From the NCBI GenBank assembly GCA_023053685.1, contig JALIGW010000002.1:40632720-40696719 (forward strand): DNA of 64,000 nucleotides. Reading direction: 5' to 3'. The position numbers were made by a program, and so were the translations under genes. This document shows, in pieces, positions 46,240 through 58,364 of the stretch. The notes below the pieces were generated by a model. That model saw only the letters and a list, made by a program, of their open reading frames with translations. It did not search any database and was not told the DNA's origin. Numbering within the stretch: position 1 is the first letter of the stretch; the number at the start of each line of letters is the position of its first letter. This DNA is from Diadophis punctatus similis (taxonomy: Eukaryota; Chordata; Lepidosauria; Squamata; Dipsadidae).

Positions 46240-46809
46240 GTTCAACACAGTAACTTCCACAAATGTTGTGTGAATTTTAGATTTTATGTGCTTGTTCTAA
46301 TGACGCTATCAAAATTTTTCAAGAGATCTGCCTTCTGTAAATGTTGGATTCAGCAAATATGCCCTTTTCCAACATCATATATTGTACAAGCTAGAGGAAT
46401 AAATTATGGCTTGTTTAACTGTATGAGAAATCCTAAAGTAACACTTATCTCATGCTTGAATTCTAAATAAAAATTAAGACTGTACAATTACCCTCACCTG
46501 ATTAAAAATAAAAATAAACGTTTAAAATATTTTTAATTTTTTTCCAAAACTTAAAAAAAATCTTTATGTAAGAAAATTCATATATTGTTCTTCCTATAAT
46601 CTCTGCCTCTTTAATATTTTTTTCCTTTGCAGATCCAGTTGTCATACTGTTTTGTTATATTTGCAGTGTTTGACTAAGGCCTTTAAAAAAATGCTAACTC
46701 ATCCTTGGTGTTTCATTGAATCTTGTATCTTTGAAAAGGTTTTCCTTTGGCCTTTAAGCAGGCATGAGACAGTGTAAACAACAAAACAAAATAGATAGAA
46801 ATGGATATA
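46240..46809. other. Gene-free stretch
   Basis: AT-rich sequence; nothing recognised. Confidence 0.45.
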
Positions 46810-46817
46810 GCTCTGGG

Positions 46818-47102
46818 CAGGGGTGAAATTCAAAATTTTTCCCTACTGGTTCTGTGGGCGTGGCTTAGTGGGCGTGGCAGGAGAAGGATACTGCAAAATC
46901 TCCATTCCCACCCCACTTCAGGGGAAGGATACTGCAAAATCTCCATTCCCTCCCTACTCCTGGGGGAAAGATATTGCAAAATCTCCATTCCCACCCCACT
47001 CTGGGGCCAGCCAGAGGTGGTATTTGCCGGTTCTCCAAACTACTCAAAATTTCCACTACCGGTTCTCCAGAACCTGTCAGAACCTGCTGAATTTTACCCC
47101 TG
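46818..47102. mobile_element. hAT-type element with internal tandem units, 285 bp
   Basis: Ends CAGGGGTGAAATTC and GAATTTTACCCCTG, flanked by perfect GCTCTGGG duplications (46810-46817 and 47103-47110). It contains GGGCGTGGC repeats near the left and three tandem units of about 38-41 bp (46,881-46,999) built on GGATACTGCAAAATCTCC and ATTCCCACCCCACT. It is the same family as 63,148-63,454. Confidence 0.95.
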
Positions 47103-47110
47103 GCTCTGGG

Positions 47111-47971
47111 TTAAATATGCCGGTTTTGCACATTTTTCTATAGTATTTTGATTCGGTTACATTTTTCCTGAAATATGAGAAGCTTGGAGAAATTGTATGA
47201 AAATAGATGTTATAGTATGTGCAAGTTACATATATTCTCTAATATATTCATATATTTCCCCATAGGGTTCTTTTTTATCTAAATAAAGTTATGTCATTTA
47301 TGTTTTGATGTAATATTATTTTATTTTCACTTAGAAATGTTTAAGTTCTAGGTTTGTTACTAATTGAGCTTTTATCTCACATAAATGCATCTTAGATCCA
47401 GTAGTGGGATCTGAAACAAATGATTATTTATTTATATATTTATGAGCCATAACAGTCAACAACAATAATTAAATGCAGTAGGATCACACAAAATAAAAAA
47501 TACTTTCACTATAATGATTACTTCAATCCTTAAATGTATCAGTACATCCAGTCTTTAAATCTAGAAACATATTGTTCCATTTAAAAAGAAAATTGAATAT
47601 AAGGTTATTTCAAAAGATAACAAACACACACCTTGAAACCATTTGTTAGTATTAGAAAAATTCTTCCAATTTATATAAAATTATCTACTTTGCCAACTTC
47701 AGGCTAAATAAGGTCAAAGTTCTTCATAAAATGCAGCATTTAGGGAATATAATTTAATATCACATTAACTGTTGCATTTCTTTTCAGAATTGTAACAGCA
47801 TTTGTTATAATTTGACCCCAAAATGGAACTATGCCTTCAAAGGATCAATAACCTTCATATTTCTTACAAGTCTCCCACAAAATATCCATTCTTTTAAAAA
47901 CATTCTTTGCTGGATTTAATAAATATAAAATAATATTTTATGATGAAATAACATATTAAAATATTATATTA
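47111..47971. other. Gene-free AT-rich stretch
   Basis: Nothing recognised before the second Helitron. Confidence 0.45.
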
Positions 47972-48883
47972 TCTATATAAATAAAAATGTAAGTGTTCGT
48001 TTGAGAATTATCTAAGATCTCCAAAAGTACTTCACCGATTGCTTTCAAATTTTGACAGAATGTTGCATTCAAATACGAGACCATTTTTATATACCTATAT
48101 TATATAGATGTCACACCTGTGACAGGTACACACATGATTTCCTTGAAAAACTGGTAAAAAAAACGGTAACAACATGATTTTGTTGAAAACCAGCGCCCTC
48201 TGCTGGACACACGCTCCACAAGCTGAGGGAAACAAGTAAGGGAATAGAATAGCATAGGCTTTTATGGGGAAACCATGACATGCCTGCTGAGAGGAGGCTG
48301 ACCCCCCCCCCAATCGTGTGACCCTGGCAAGTACCTCAGAGAAATAAAGGGATAAGATAGCAGAGTTTTAAACACAAATTTAAGCCTCCAAAAATAAAGG
48401 GGGGAAAATTTACATCAACGTTAACCATAATTCTGAGATGTTAATGAGCATAATACCACCCACCATGACATGCCTGCTGAGAGAAGGCTGACCCCCCCCC
48501 ATCGCGTGATCCTGGCAAGTACCTCAGAGAAATACAGGGATAAGATTCCCCATCGCGTGACCCTGGCAGGAGCCAAGCTGAGGGAAATAAGGGAATAGAA
48601 TAGCAGAGGCTTTTATGGGGAAACCATGACATGCCTGCTGAGAGGAGGCTGACCACCCCCCCATCGTGTGACCCTGGCAAGTACCTCAGAGAAATACAGG
48701 GATAAAATAGCAGAGTTTTAAACACAAATTTAAACCTCCAAAAATAAAGGGGGAAAAATTGACATCAATGTTTACCATAATTCTGAGATGTTAATTAAAC
48801 ATATTAAAAACGTGCGCTTTCTCTTTTCTTTCTTTTCCATTTAAGCAGACTGACCCACAGCAACGCGTGGCCGGGTACGCTAG
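47972..48883 (+). mobile_element. Non-autonomous Helitron with internally repeated segment
   Basis: It starts TCTATATAAATAAAAATG after an A and ends GGGTACGCTAG before a T, with a CCAC...GTGG hairpin at 48855-48870. The first 450 bp follow the copy at 13.3 kb, including GATCTCCAAAAGTACTTCAC and CCAGCGCCCTCTGCTGGACA. The helicase remnant is missing. Instead the segment around CATGACATGCCTGCTGAGAG, GTGACCCTGGCAAGTACC and TCAGAGAAAT occurs three times (about 48,275-48,350, 48,468-48,545 and 48,625-48,705), two of them with the following AGCAGAGTTTTAAACAC part. This makes it 912 bp although it has lost coding DNA. Confidence 0.9.
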
Positions 48884-49028
48884 TTATATCATAAAAATAT
48901 CATATACATTTATTAAGACTCGGATCCATTGATTTTCCAAAACTGGAGTTTTCAATTTTTCATTTTATATTTCAGGTATGTAATTAATGCTAGCTTTCAT
49001 CTTGTTTTTTTTATTCAACAGTGTATAT

Positions 49029-49369
49029 CCGTGATAGCGAACCTATGGCATGCATGCCAGGTTTCTGCCTCGCATGTGCGTGCGATGATCACCTGGCCTT
49101 CGTGCGTGCGGCAGTGCCAGAAACTGGAAGAGCTGGTCTTCCATTTTCCTGCATGAGAATGCACACCGGCCAGCTGATTGTCGCACGCGCATGCATGCCA
49201 GAAACCTGGAAGACTAGCTGGCTGGTGCGCATGTGTGCGCTGGAAACTGGAAGTTCATTTTTGGGTGCACGCATGCGCCCTGAGCAGCTCCTCTTCCGGG
49301 TTGCAGCCAAGACAAGCACGCGCATGCTCCCTTTTCGGCACTCAATCCTGAAAATGTTTGCCACCACTG
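49029..49369. mobile_element. hAT-type element, 341 bp
   Basis: The left end CCGTGATAGCGAACCTATGG and right end TGTTTGCCACCACTG match the CAGTGATGGCGAACC family. Flanks GTGTATAT (49021-49028) and GTATATAT (49370-49377) form an 8-bp duplication with one mismatch. The interior is rich in GCGCATGCGC-type motifs. Confidence 0.88.
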
Positions 49370-49377
49370 GTATATAT

Positions 49378-50258
49378 AATTGAATTGTTGGTTTTACATC
49401 AAGCACTGTATCTCTTAAGGAACCTAGAACTGCAGATATCTCTGAAATGGAAAAGGCATCTAGGCCATACTATATAGCCAGCATGTTTTAGTACATAATT
49501 TCAGCAGAAACTATGGGTAAGTCGGAGCATATTCTCTTAGAATTTCAAAGACAATCATTATCAATCAGCTAATTTAAGTTATTTATCCTTTACTTGGTCC
49601 AATCTTTGATCCTTTTATTTCTTTCAATCACACATCTTGCCACCTAACAAGTAACCCTTGTGTTTCTCCTGATCATCCATTTTCGGCCTTATTCCATATG
49701 CCTTCCATTTTTTATCCCTAATCAAATTTCTGTTTTGCACATTCAGACATGACTACTGAATGTATTATATTTTTAGTGTTCCTTCTTAAATACACATCTA
49801 CATATTTTTATATGTTTCCAATCTTTAGAGTCATCCCATCCTTCTTTGCATGTCTGGGTTCCATCAAGTTGACTGAACAATGACCAACTTCTGAAGTAAA
49901 GTCAGACTGCACTAGATGAACCATCAGTATGTTTTGTGTTTGTTCCTCTGTGTAGCTATTGAAATCCACAGTGCTTGTATTTATAACTGGTATAAATATA
50001 ATAATGTTTGATATACCTTAAAATGGTTCAAATTACTATCCTTTAACTGCTGGTCAGTAATGAGATGCTCCTGTCTATTATTTTCTATGGGATAGAAATT
50101 TTCATGGAAAATCAGGGAAATCTCTAAAAAATTATGTCTTGAATGATAGATTCAAACAGATCTAACTTTTATGCAACAAAGAGAATCTAATACTTTTTTT
50201 TTCATTTGTATGCTAGCATACAGTCTCTTTTATACTTTAATCTGAAGTTTTACCACTC
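49378..50258. other. Gene-free stretch
   Basis: Nothing recognised. Confidence 0.45.
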
Positions 50259-50899
<641 letters not shown>

Positions 50900-50902
50900 T
50901 GT

Positions 50903-50959
<57 letters not shown>
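50900..50959 (+). repeat. (GT)n microsatellite
   Basis: About 30 GT units with one ATGT interruption. Confidence 0.95.
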
Positions 50960-50961
<2 letters not shown>

Positions 50962-50977
50962 CCTGAAACACGCACTT

Positions 50978-51204
50978 CAGGGGTAAAATGCTACCGGTTC
51001 GGGCATACCGGTAGCGGCGGTGGCCGGTGAGTCAGAGAACCGGTAGCGGCAGCAGTGCGAGGCTCCGCCACCCATCCAGACATCCCAATTTTCTTGTTTT
51101 TAACCCTCTGCGCATGTGCAAAGCCTTCTGCGCAGGTGCAGAGGGTGAAAAAGTGTGTGTGACAGTGGCGCGCGTGTTAGGGAAGGTAAGTAATTTCACC
51201 GCTG
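50978..51204. mobile_element. hAT MITE, 227 bp
   Basis: Ends CAGGGGTAAAATGCTACCGG and TAATTTCACCGCTG. Flanks ACGCACTT (50970-50977) and GCGCACTT (51205-51212) match at seven of eight bases. The interior has paired CTCTGCGCATGTGCA motifs. A further AACCCACCCCTG lies at 51,238-51,249, just outside, and may be the end of a second, older element. Confidence 0.85.
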
Positions 51205-51212
51205 GCGCACTT

Positions 51213-52650
51213 CCAAACCAATAGGGAAGGTAAGAGAAACCCACCCCTGATTTGCGCACCAGAAAGTCCAGTTGCCTCTTGAAAAAGCACCTTTGGGATG
51301 TTTCAGTATGCTTAACATTTAATAGACCTAAAACAATATAAACAGAGTGAGAGTTGACTTCCATTTGACAAATTATGGCATCATGAAAATACCTTGCAGC
51401 ATTTTAGACTGCCTTTGGGCTTGCAGCTAACTCTGTGTTAGCCATTGCTAAAAGTTGGAAGAAACATATAAGTCTAGAATTGACAGAGGCACAGGCTGGC
51501 AGAGCAGAAATAAGGAAGAAGACAGAAGTAGGAAGCAAGTTATTTAAACCATCCCAGTTTAATATTGCAATAGTTTTAAATTATGAAAAAAGAGCTGGGA
51601 AATTTTTACACTGCTTCAGCCTGAAAAATGTTCCACAACACTTCATGTTCACTGTACCATCTGTTGGTGTTTTTGAAAGTCAGAAATAAATGTTTTAGAA
51701 TCCAGAAGGGTAATGGGAGAAAAATTTGATATAATATGGGCACAACAACATCTAAAAATCTAGGAACACAATGGACCTCACTTCTGATTAAATATACACA
51801 GGACTGTTTTGTCTGTTACTCACTCTAATTGTACACCATCAAGGAATAACCGATTTTAATATTTTAGAAATCCATTATACGGGTATCTTATCTTTTTAGA
51901 CTCACAATGTTGTGTGAAACTAAAAACTACAGTCTCTCTTTTATTTTATCTAAACTGAAAGTACCGATGAAAAATATTTTTACAGCTTGTCACATTGGTC
52001 TTTATGTTTTTATAATACTTATGAAAGAACTGTCAGGCTACAATACATAGTACTACCCAAATCTTTTTTCTTCTTCCAGAAAGTGATGTTGAAAGATATT
52101 CTGCTGATTATGCTTTCTGATTTGAGCCTAGACATATGCCACACTTTGCATGAATTGCTCTTGATTTGAAAGGATAATTATTTCCTTTGATTTCAATTTT
52201 CTATATAAATAATGAAACCCCAAATTAATAGCTGGACACCCAAATGATTGGCAGCAATGAAAGGCTGAATTCATTACTAGGAAGAGAATTTCATTTTTCG
52301 AAGAAAGTCCCATGCAAAATATATTATTGCTTATCCTCACATGCGATTAGTCCACTCATCTTTTCTTTGATTATTTCATCTTGTTTGATTTACTATGCTA
52401 ACACATCCTTTTTGGAAAATAAAACAAAATAAAAACCTTCAGAGTACATATTACAGTGCTTTTTTGTTGATGCTTTTTTTTTGGTACAGATTGCAATCCA
52501 TTAACTTCAACAATTATCCTAGAATTGGCTTTTATGGAACTTGCTCTTTCCAGCATGAAATTTTTCAGACAACATCATTATAACATGAAGAGGCACACTG
52601 GGCATCAAGGAATGATTCTTAATTATTTTTTAACAGTATAGCTCAGTAGA
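51213..52650. other. Gene-free stretch
   Basis: AT-rich; small frames only (an 84-codon frame at 51435-51689 lacks motifs). Confidence 0.45.
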
Positions 52651-52658
52651 CTCTAGAA

Positions 52659-53083
52659 CAGTGATGGCGAACCTATGGCACGGGTGCCACAGGTGGCACG
52701 CGGAGCCATATCTGCCGGCACGCGAGCCGTTGCCCTAGCTCAGCTCCAGCACGTATGTGCGTGCCCACCAGCTGACTTTTGGCTCGCGCAGAGGCTCTGG
52801 GAGGGTGATTTCGGCCACAGGAGGGCCTCTGGGGTGCCGGGGGGGGAGTGTTTTCGCCCTCCCCAAGCTCCAAGAAAGCCTCTGGAGCCTGGGGAGGGCA
52901 AAAAACGGGCCTACTGGGCCCACTGGAAGTCGGAAAACAGGGGAGTGGGGGGGTCGCGCATGCATGCGCAGGGGGTGGGGCAAGTGGGGGGCTTTGAATT
53001 ATGGGTGTGGGCACGCACACGCGTGCGATAGCATGTGCGCGTACTATTTCGGCACCCGAGGAAAAAAAGGTTCGCCATCACTG
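52659..53083. mobile_element. hAT-type element, 425 bp
   Basis: Ends CAGTGATGGCGAACC and GGTTCGCCATCACTG are perfect inverted repeats. They are flanked by perfect CTCTAGAA duplications (52651-52658 and 53084-53091). The interior contains GGAGGGCAAAAAACGGG and related GC-rich blocks. Overlapping frames of 110-118 codons have no domain. This is the clearest member of the family. Confidence 0.96.
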
Positions 53084-53091
53084 CTCTAGAA

Positions 53092-54574
53092 CAAGATTGA
53101 GCTAAATACACAACCCTCTATTTTGATGTGAGAATAAGTCTTTTGTTAGTTAACTACAGGATTAAATCAGCTTGATTTTATTTATTTATAAATTGTATTT
53201 GTATAGTTTTTGTACAGTGTACCCTTTTTTCCTTGTGCACTAAACTTATTGAATTGTTGTTTTTTGCTGTTGTTAAAGCTGTTTAAGACATGTTGCAGTT
53301 ATACGAATTAAAACCTTCAAATTCTATCTCTAATGCCATGCTAAAAATTGTGTCTTGTTCATATAAAATAGATTTAGACTTGCCCTAAATTACAGTTCCC
53401 TCTGAAATAATTTATGATGTAGATCATGACAAACATATTACAATGATTTAAATTAATTAAGTTAGTATATATAGAATGCAGTCTTAGTGTAAATCCAATT
53501 CAGTATGTTTTATCAGTGAAATTCATAGCTTATTCTATAGTGGTTGTAAATTGGAAAGGAGAACATTTCTTTGCCATTTTTGTTTAACACACACTTGATT
53601 TTAATGTTACTTTTCCACAGAATGCAGTGGAATATTTAAATGTTCCTGGTTTTTCTATTACATCTTTTAAAAGTGTACTACTTCTAACTGGAGATACTGT
53701 ACCTATAGAGTATGGAGTTGGATGTTTATGTGGGTTTTGCTCCTTCTTGCAGACCAAAGCACTCATATCCACTCTGTGTTGGATGCCAGATGAGTAAACT
53801 GTGAAAGTGATGTTAGGCCTTGTATTGTTATCTGTTTTTTGTTTCTGTTTTGCTTTTAGTGAAAGTTGGTACGATTCTTTATGGTATGACTTCTTTGAAC
53901 AGCCAGGTAGGGTGTAAAGGACAATTATCAATGCTTCTCCGAGAAAGGGTGTAGCACTGCCAGTCTTAAAGAAGGCACTTGTGAGTCTTCTCTTGAAGAC
54001 ATCCTCCTCTTCTTCGGGAAGGTTATGATGCCTCAGCTATCAGAAGAGGAAATGGATTATTTGGAGCCCTTATAATGAGGATTCATACCTGGCCATGGGA
54101 TGAAAATGGCATTGGTTATGTGGTTAGTAACCAAGTCTTTGTCAGGTCCTTGATGGAGGAGCAGTATATTTTCTCTTGGTCTTATTAGACTGCTAAGCAA
54201 CCTTTGATACCATCATCCACAGTATCTTGCTTGGTTTGCTCAAGGTTTGGAAGTTAGGGTCCTATGCTTCAGTGTTCCCAATTGAATGGGTGGTTCCAGT
54301 CATGGAATGGCTGCCTTTGAGGCCATGGCAGTTCTAATATAGGATAAGACACAGTTCTTGTTGCTAACATTTATAAGATCTTGCTGTGGGAGATCATCAT
54401 TGGTTTAAGTATGCTGACAACAGTCTACTGTATTACTGTTCACCAAGTAAAACTGGAGACACACTCAAAATCTCAATCTGGTGTCTGGAGGCTACCATGG
54501 TCTGGAAGGGGCAAAATAAACAAAATAAATTCCCCAGAACTAAATTCCTATAAGTTGCTAAGTATCTTAGATAG
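53092..54574. other. Gene-free stretch
   Basis: A 115-codon minus frame (53584-53931) has no recognised motif. The region around 53,940-54,400 is less AT-rich and could be an old LINE remnant, but no block is clear enough to call. Confidence 0.4.
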
Positions 54575-54582
54575 GCTTGCAC

Positions 54583-55021
54583 CAGCGGCGGGTTGCTCCT
54601 TTACCGGTGCCGGTGCGCTGCACGCGCATCTCCACGCTTTGGGTGCACGCGCCCTCACTATGTGCGTGTGCCCCCTTGCGCAATTTTGCTTCTGCTTCTG
54701 CACGGAAGCAAAATTGCGCCAAAATCTCATGAGGGGACGCACACGCACACGAGATTTTGGTGCAATTTTGCTTCTGTGCATGCGCAGAAGCAAAATCTCA
54801 CCAAAATCTCTCTCTTGCGCGCATCCCCTCATGAGATTTCGGCACGATTTTGCTTCCGCGCATGCGCAGAAGCAAAATCGGCCAAAAATTCACGGAAAAA
54901 AATGGCGATGCAAGCGGTGGACTGGCAGAGAGGGCTCCGGAGCGGTCGCGCACAAATTGCACAATCGGCTGCTCCCTGCCAGAGCTGTGCACTGGGCAGC
55001 TCTGGCAGGAACCCACCTCTG
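54583..55021. mobile_element. hAT-type element, 439 bp
   Basis: The left end CAGCGGCGGGTTGCTCC and right end GGAACCCACCTCTG fit the CAGGGGTGGGTTCC family. Flanks GCTTGCAC (54575-54582) and GCTTGCAT (55022-55029) match at seven of eight. Two internal hairpins centre on TGCATGCGCA-like sequence (54765-54796 and 54846-54880), each with TTTTGCTTC and GAAGCAAAA arms. A 220-codon frame that runs through it is a composition artefact. Confidence 0.88.
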
Positions 55022-55029
55022 GCTTGCAT

Positions 55030-55890
55030 TCTCCCAAAAATAGTTAGATTGTAACTTGGGTGTCCCCTTGGGCTGGGGTGGGTGTGCATGCAGGTTTGGG
55101 TGGGGGTGGTTTTTTTTGGCTATTGTTTTCAGTTGAATTCTTTGTAATTGTTATTTTTGACCTTCTAGATGCTCCACCAAGTCTATCAATGCTGCAAAAA
55201 TGGTGACATTAATTAAATATGCCAAATGTAGACGGGCACTGAGGTCCTCAATTTGGAATACTGTAATCACCTGGCTAGATATACAGATCTCATTATAGTA
55301 AAAGGCTGTTTATAAACAAATTTGAGTTTCTGATATTTAATTGCCCACCATCCTGCATACCAGATACTCTTGACAGAAAAACAATATACTGTCTGATATT
55401 GGAATTCATGAGGGAAGTGACCTCCCAATCCATAAGCCTTCTCTTTGCCAGGCAGAGTAAAATAGGCTTACCTTGGAAATATGAAGTGCTAATCCTGTTT
55501 TATATACAAGAGTGAGTCACTGTTTACAATGAGATTATCTACTGATGTGGTGTACACCATCAGGTGCTAAGGTTTGGGATCAGCTTTTATGGATTATGGT
55601 GCTGTAGAAAGTTATAATACCAAAGATTTATGCAGAGCAGCTGCCATATCCACAGAATATCCCATACTGTACCACTGATGTCAAACCAGTCTTATTCAAA
55701 TCTGTGTTGAGATCACAAAAAAGGAAGAACTGCTTAGCTCCAGCTTTCACAAAGTATTTGCAAGCAAAGAACTAAAGAAACACTTATTTTTAACAGTGAT
55801 ATCACTTTGATCAACTTTAATAAATTATTATTTCATTTTATAAAGTTTTGGTAAAATCAGATTAGGACAGGTTTATCAATCAAGATTTAC
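55030..55890. other. Gene-free stretch
   Basis: The piece at 55,130-55,560 is mixed in composition and may be an old LINE remnant. I cannot support a family call. Confidence 0.35.
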
Positions 55891-55898
55891 CATGTGGT

Positions 55899-56423
55899 CA
55901 GGGGCGGGTTCCTAATTTTTCTACTACCACTCTGTGGGCATGGCTTATTTTGTGGGTGTGGCTTGCCGGCCATGTGACTGGGTGGGCATGGCTTTTCGGA
56001 CTGCTGAAGGGAGGGGAACTGAGATAGGTCCTGCCGCCCATTCCCCCTCCCCTCAGCAGCTCAAGAAGCCTCAAATGTGCGAAAATGCCTAGGATCATCA
56101 CCGCACGTTCGTGGCTTCTCGGACTGCTGAAGGGAGGGGAATGGAGATAGCTCCTGCCGCCCGTTCTTTCAGCATCTCACGCGCTCCCTCAGCCATCCTC
56201 CCCTGCTTGGACTCACTGTGGGGTAGGAAGGCAGCGCATGTGCAGTGCCGGAAGCTCGGCTTCTGAGCATGTGCAGAAGAAAATTTTAAAAAAATGTAAA
56301 TTTTTTTTTTAAAAAAATGGTGGCACCCAGGCACCGGCAACCGACCGCACCGGTACTGTGATATCACCAGCGGGCCGCTACCGGTGCTATAGAGTGGACC
56401 GCACTGGTAGGAACCCACCACTA
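55899..56423. mobile_element. hAT-type element, 525 bp
   Basis: The left end CAGGGGCGGGTTCCTA and right end TAGGAACCCACCACTA, flanked by perfect CATGTGGT duplications (55891-55898 and 56424-56431). GTGGGCATGGCTT repeats lie near the left end and CACCGGTAC near the right, the mirror of the 16.6-kb element. Two related blocks around CGGACTGCTGAAGGGAGGGG occur at about 55,998 and 56,119, so the interior holds a partial duplication. Confidence 0.93.
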
Positions 56424-56431
56424 CATGTGGT

Positions 56432-57116
56432 TACCAAATAATTTTTTGATTTTTCTTCACTGAAAACCTTGGGGTAGGTTCAAATTTAGCCATGATTAGG
56501 TTAGACCGAGGGAAATAAGTGGGACAATTTAATTGCAATGACTAAGACCCCTCTGACTTGAATGAATCTAATCTAGGTAAGGTTATGTCCGATTCAAATA
56601 ATTTATGTGTGAAATGTTAATAAAATTATAACAGAACTCCTGGTCCATGTGCATTTTCTGATACTTATCCTAATCTGATATAATCATGATGTTAACATAA
56701 AAAGCTTCATATTAAATAATTATAAAACCAGGACAGTTTCTTATTAGAAACTATAAAATGGTGCAGTTCAGAAAACGAAGTATTTAGCAGCAACACTGTA
56801 ATACTACAGCTTAAGGACAGGAAATTCTCCATACTAATGATTAAAGGATGGTATTATTTATTTATGAAATGATTTCTGAAGTGTCTTTCAAGCCAAAAAG
56901 TGCTGCCAAGTTATTTAAAATGTAAGAATTTAAAAAATAATTCAGAAACTAGTGCTAGAGATAGTTCTGGGTCACTATGGTATCCCTTCCTGAAGGGACA
57001 TGGCTATGCTTGCTTTTTTCTATCCAGCAATCTTTGAAATTACTTTCATACTCAGCAAAAATATACTGAATTCTCAGTCATGGTGTGCTCCTACTTGCTT
57101 GTGAGACAAAACATTG
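56432..57116. other. Gene-free stretch
   Basis: AT-rich; nothing recognised. Confidence 0.45.
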
Positions 57117-57553
57117 AAGTGGTACCTATTTTATTTACTTGCATTTGCATGCTTTTGAACTGCTAGGTTGATTAGGAGCTGGAGCAGGGGTGGGTTCCTC
57201 CCAGTTCGGACAGGTTTCACCCGAACCGGTAGCTACCCGCTGGTGACATCATAATGACATCACCGAACCGGATCGGTTGGTGCCAATCCGTGGACGCTAC
57301 CATCTTTTTTATTTATTTTTATTTTTTCCCTTCTGCACATGTGCAGAAGCTGAGTTTCTGGCACTGCACATGTGTTGTCATTTTGTTTTTGGAGATTTTT
57401 TTTAAAAAAATTGGGGGGGGTTTGCACTGAGCATTTTGCCATGCGGTGCGGGAGGAAGCAAACTGGCAGTGAGGTAAGTTGGAAGCCACCCTGAGCTGGA
57501 GTGAGGACGGAAGTTCACCCCACTGCATGGTGTTCGGGTCCCGAATCTGGGCT
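57117..57553 (-). mobile_element. tRNA-derived SINE (second family), fragment split by a hAT element
   Basis: GTGGTACCTATTTTATTTAC and TTTGCATGCTTTTGAACTGC continue after the insertion as GTTCACCCCACTGCATGGTG and CGGGTCCCGAATCTGGGCTG. These are body and B-box regions of the SINE seen at 36 and 44 kb. Both the 3' tail and the tRNA-like 5' end are missing. Confidence 0.78.
57185..57493. mobile_element. hAT-type element inside a SINE, 309 bp
   Basis: The left end CAGGGGTGGGTTCCTCCC and a worn right end GGAAGCCACCCTG, flanked by perfect AGCTGGAG duplications (57177-57184 and 57494-57501). GAACCGGTAGC lies near the left end. Removing the element and one duplication restores the SINE sequence. Confidence 0.9.
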
Positions 57554-58097
57554 GCTTGGGGGGAAGGTTTATCTTTGTTTTATGCTGTTCTTGATATCAT
57601 CCAGAAACTGTGGCTCAGGACTTGCACATACATTCATTTTGTTCCAGAGAAAAATGGCTAAGATTGTTTTCCAGTGCACATTCATTCATTGTTAAATTAA
57701 GAGAAGTACCTACAAACTTCTTTTGATTGAGTCAAAAAGATTTTTCTCCTAGATAGTAGAAATAAAAACCACTTATCTTGTAGAAATTAAAAGTGCTAGT
57801 CAGAAAAAGTGATGTTATGAACTATTATTGTCCATGCCCCTGTTGCTATGGTTTTGGGAAAATAAGAGCCACTGTAAGGGTTTTAATTGCTTACTTTATT
57901 TCTCGGCATAAGAGAACGTCAGGGAAATCCTAGAGAACTGTATTGTTCAAAATTCTTTAGTCTTTTGAACCTATAACTAACAATCTTTGATGTTCTTTCT
58001 CTGGATCAGGCAGGAGCTAATTGTATTTTTGAAATAGAATCAGCCACTTGATTCCTTGATAAGGTGATTGAAGTGTGTTGACTACTTCAGTAACTTT
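57554..58097. other. Gene-free stretch
   Basis: Nothing recognised. Confidence 0.45.
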
Positions 58098-58145
58098 CTA
58101 ACTAACTAACTAACTAACTAGCTAGCTAGCTAGCTAGCTAGCTAG

Positions 58146-58216
<71 letters not shown>
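58098..58216 (+). repeat. (CTAA)n(CTAG)n(CTAA)n microsatellite
   Basis: A block of about 7 CTAG units, each a palindrome, is embedded in about 22 CTAA units. Confidence 0.95.
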
Positions 58217-58217
<1 letters not shown>

Positions 58218-58364
58218 GAGACAGGTATGAAATCAGTGATCAATGCTATTTAACAGTTGAGCTAATTTTAATTCTCAGTTCTTTTAAAGTCAATATTAAC
58301 CAATAAAACCAAATAGTTTGGGGGCATACTTCATAAGTACCTAATAAGAGATGTCTTATATAGA

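Noticed and set aside
54381..55043. 220-codon open frame and overlapping frames of 79-153 codons
   Set aside because: They run through a hAT element with inverted repeats; frames on both strands show the same low-complexity repeats.
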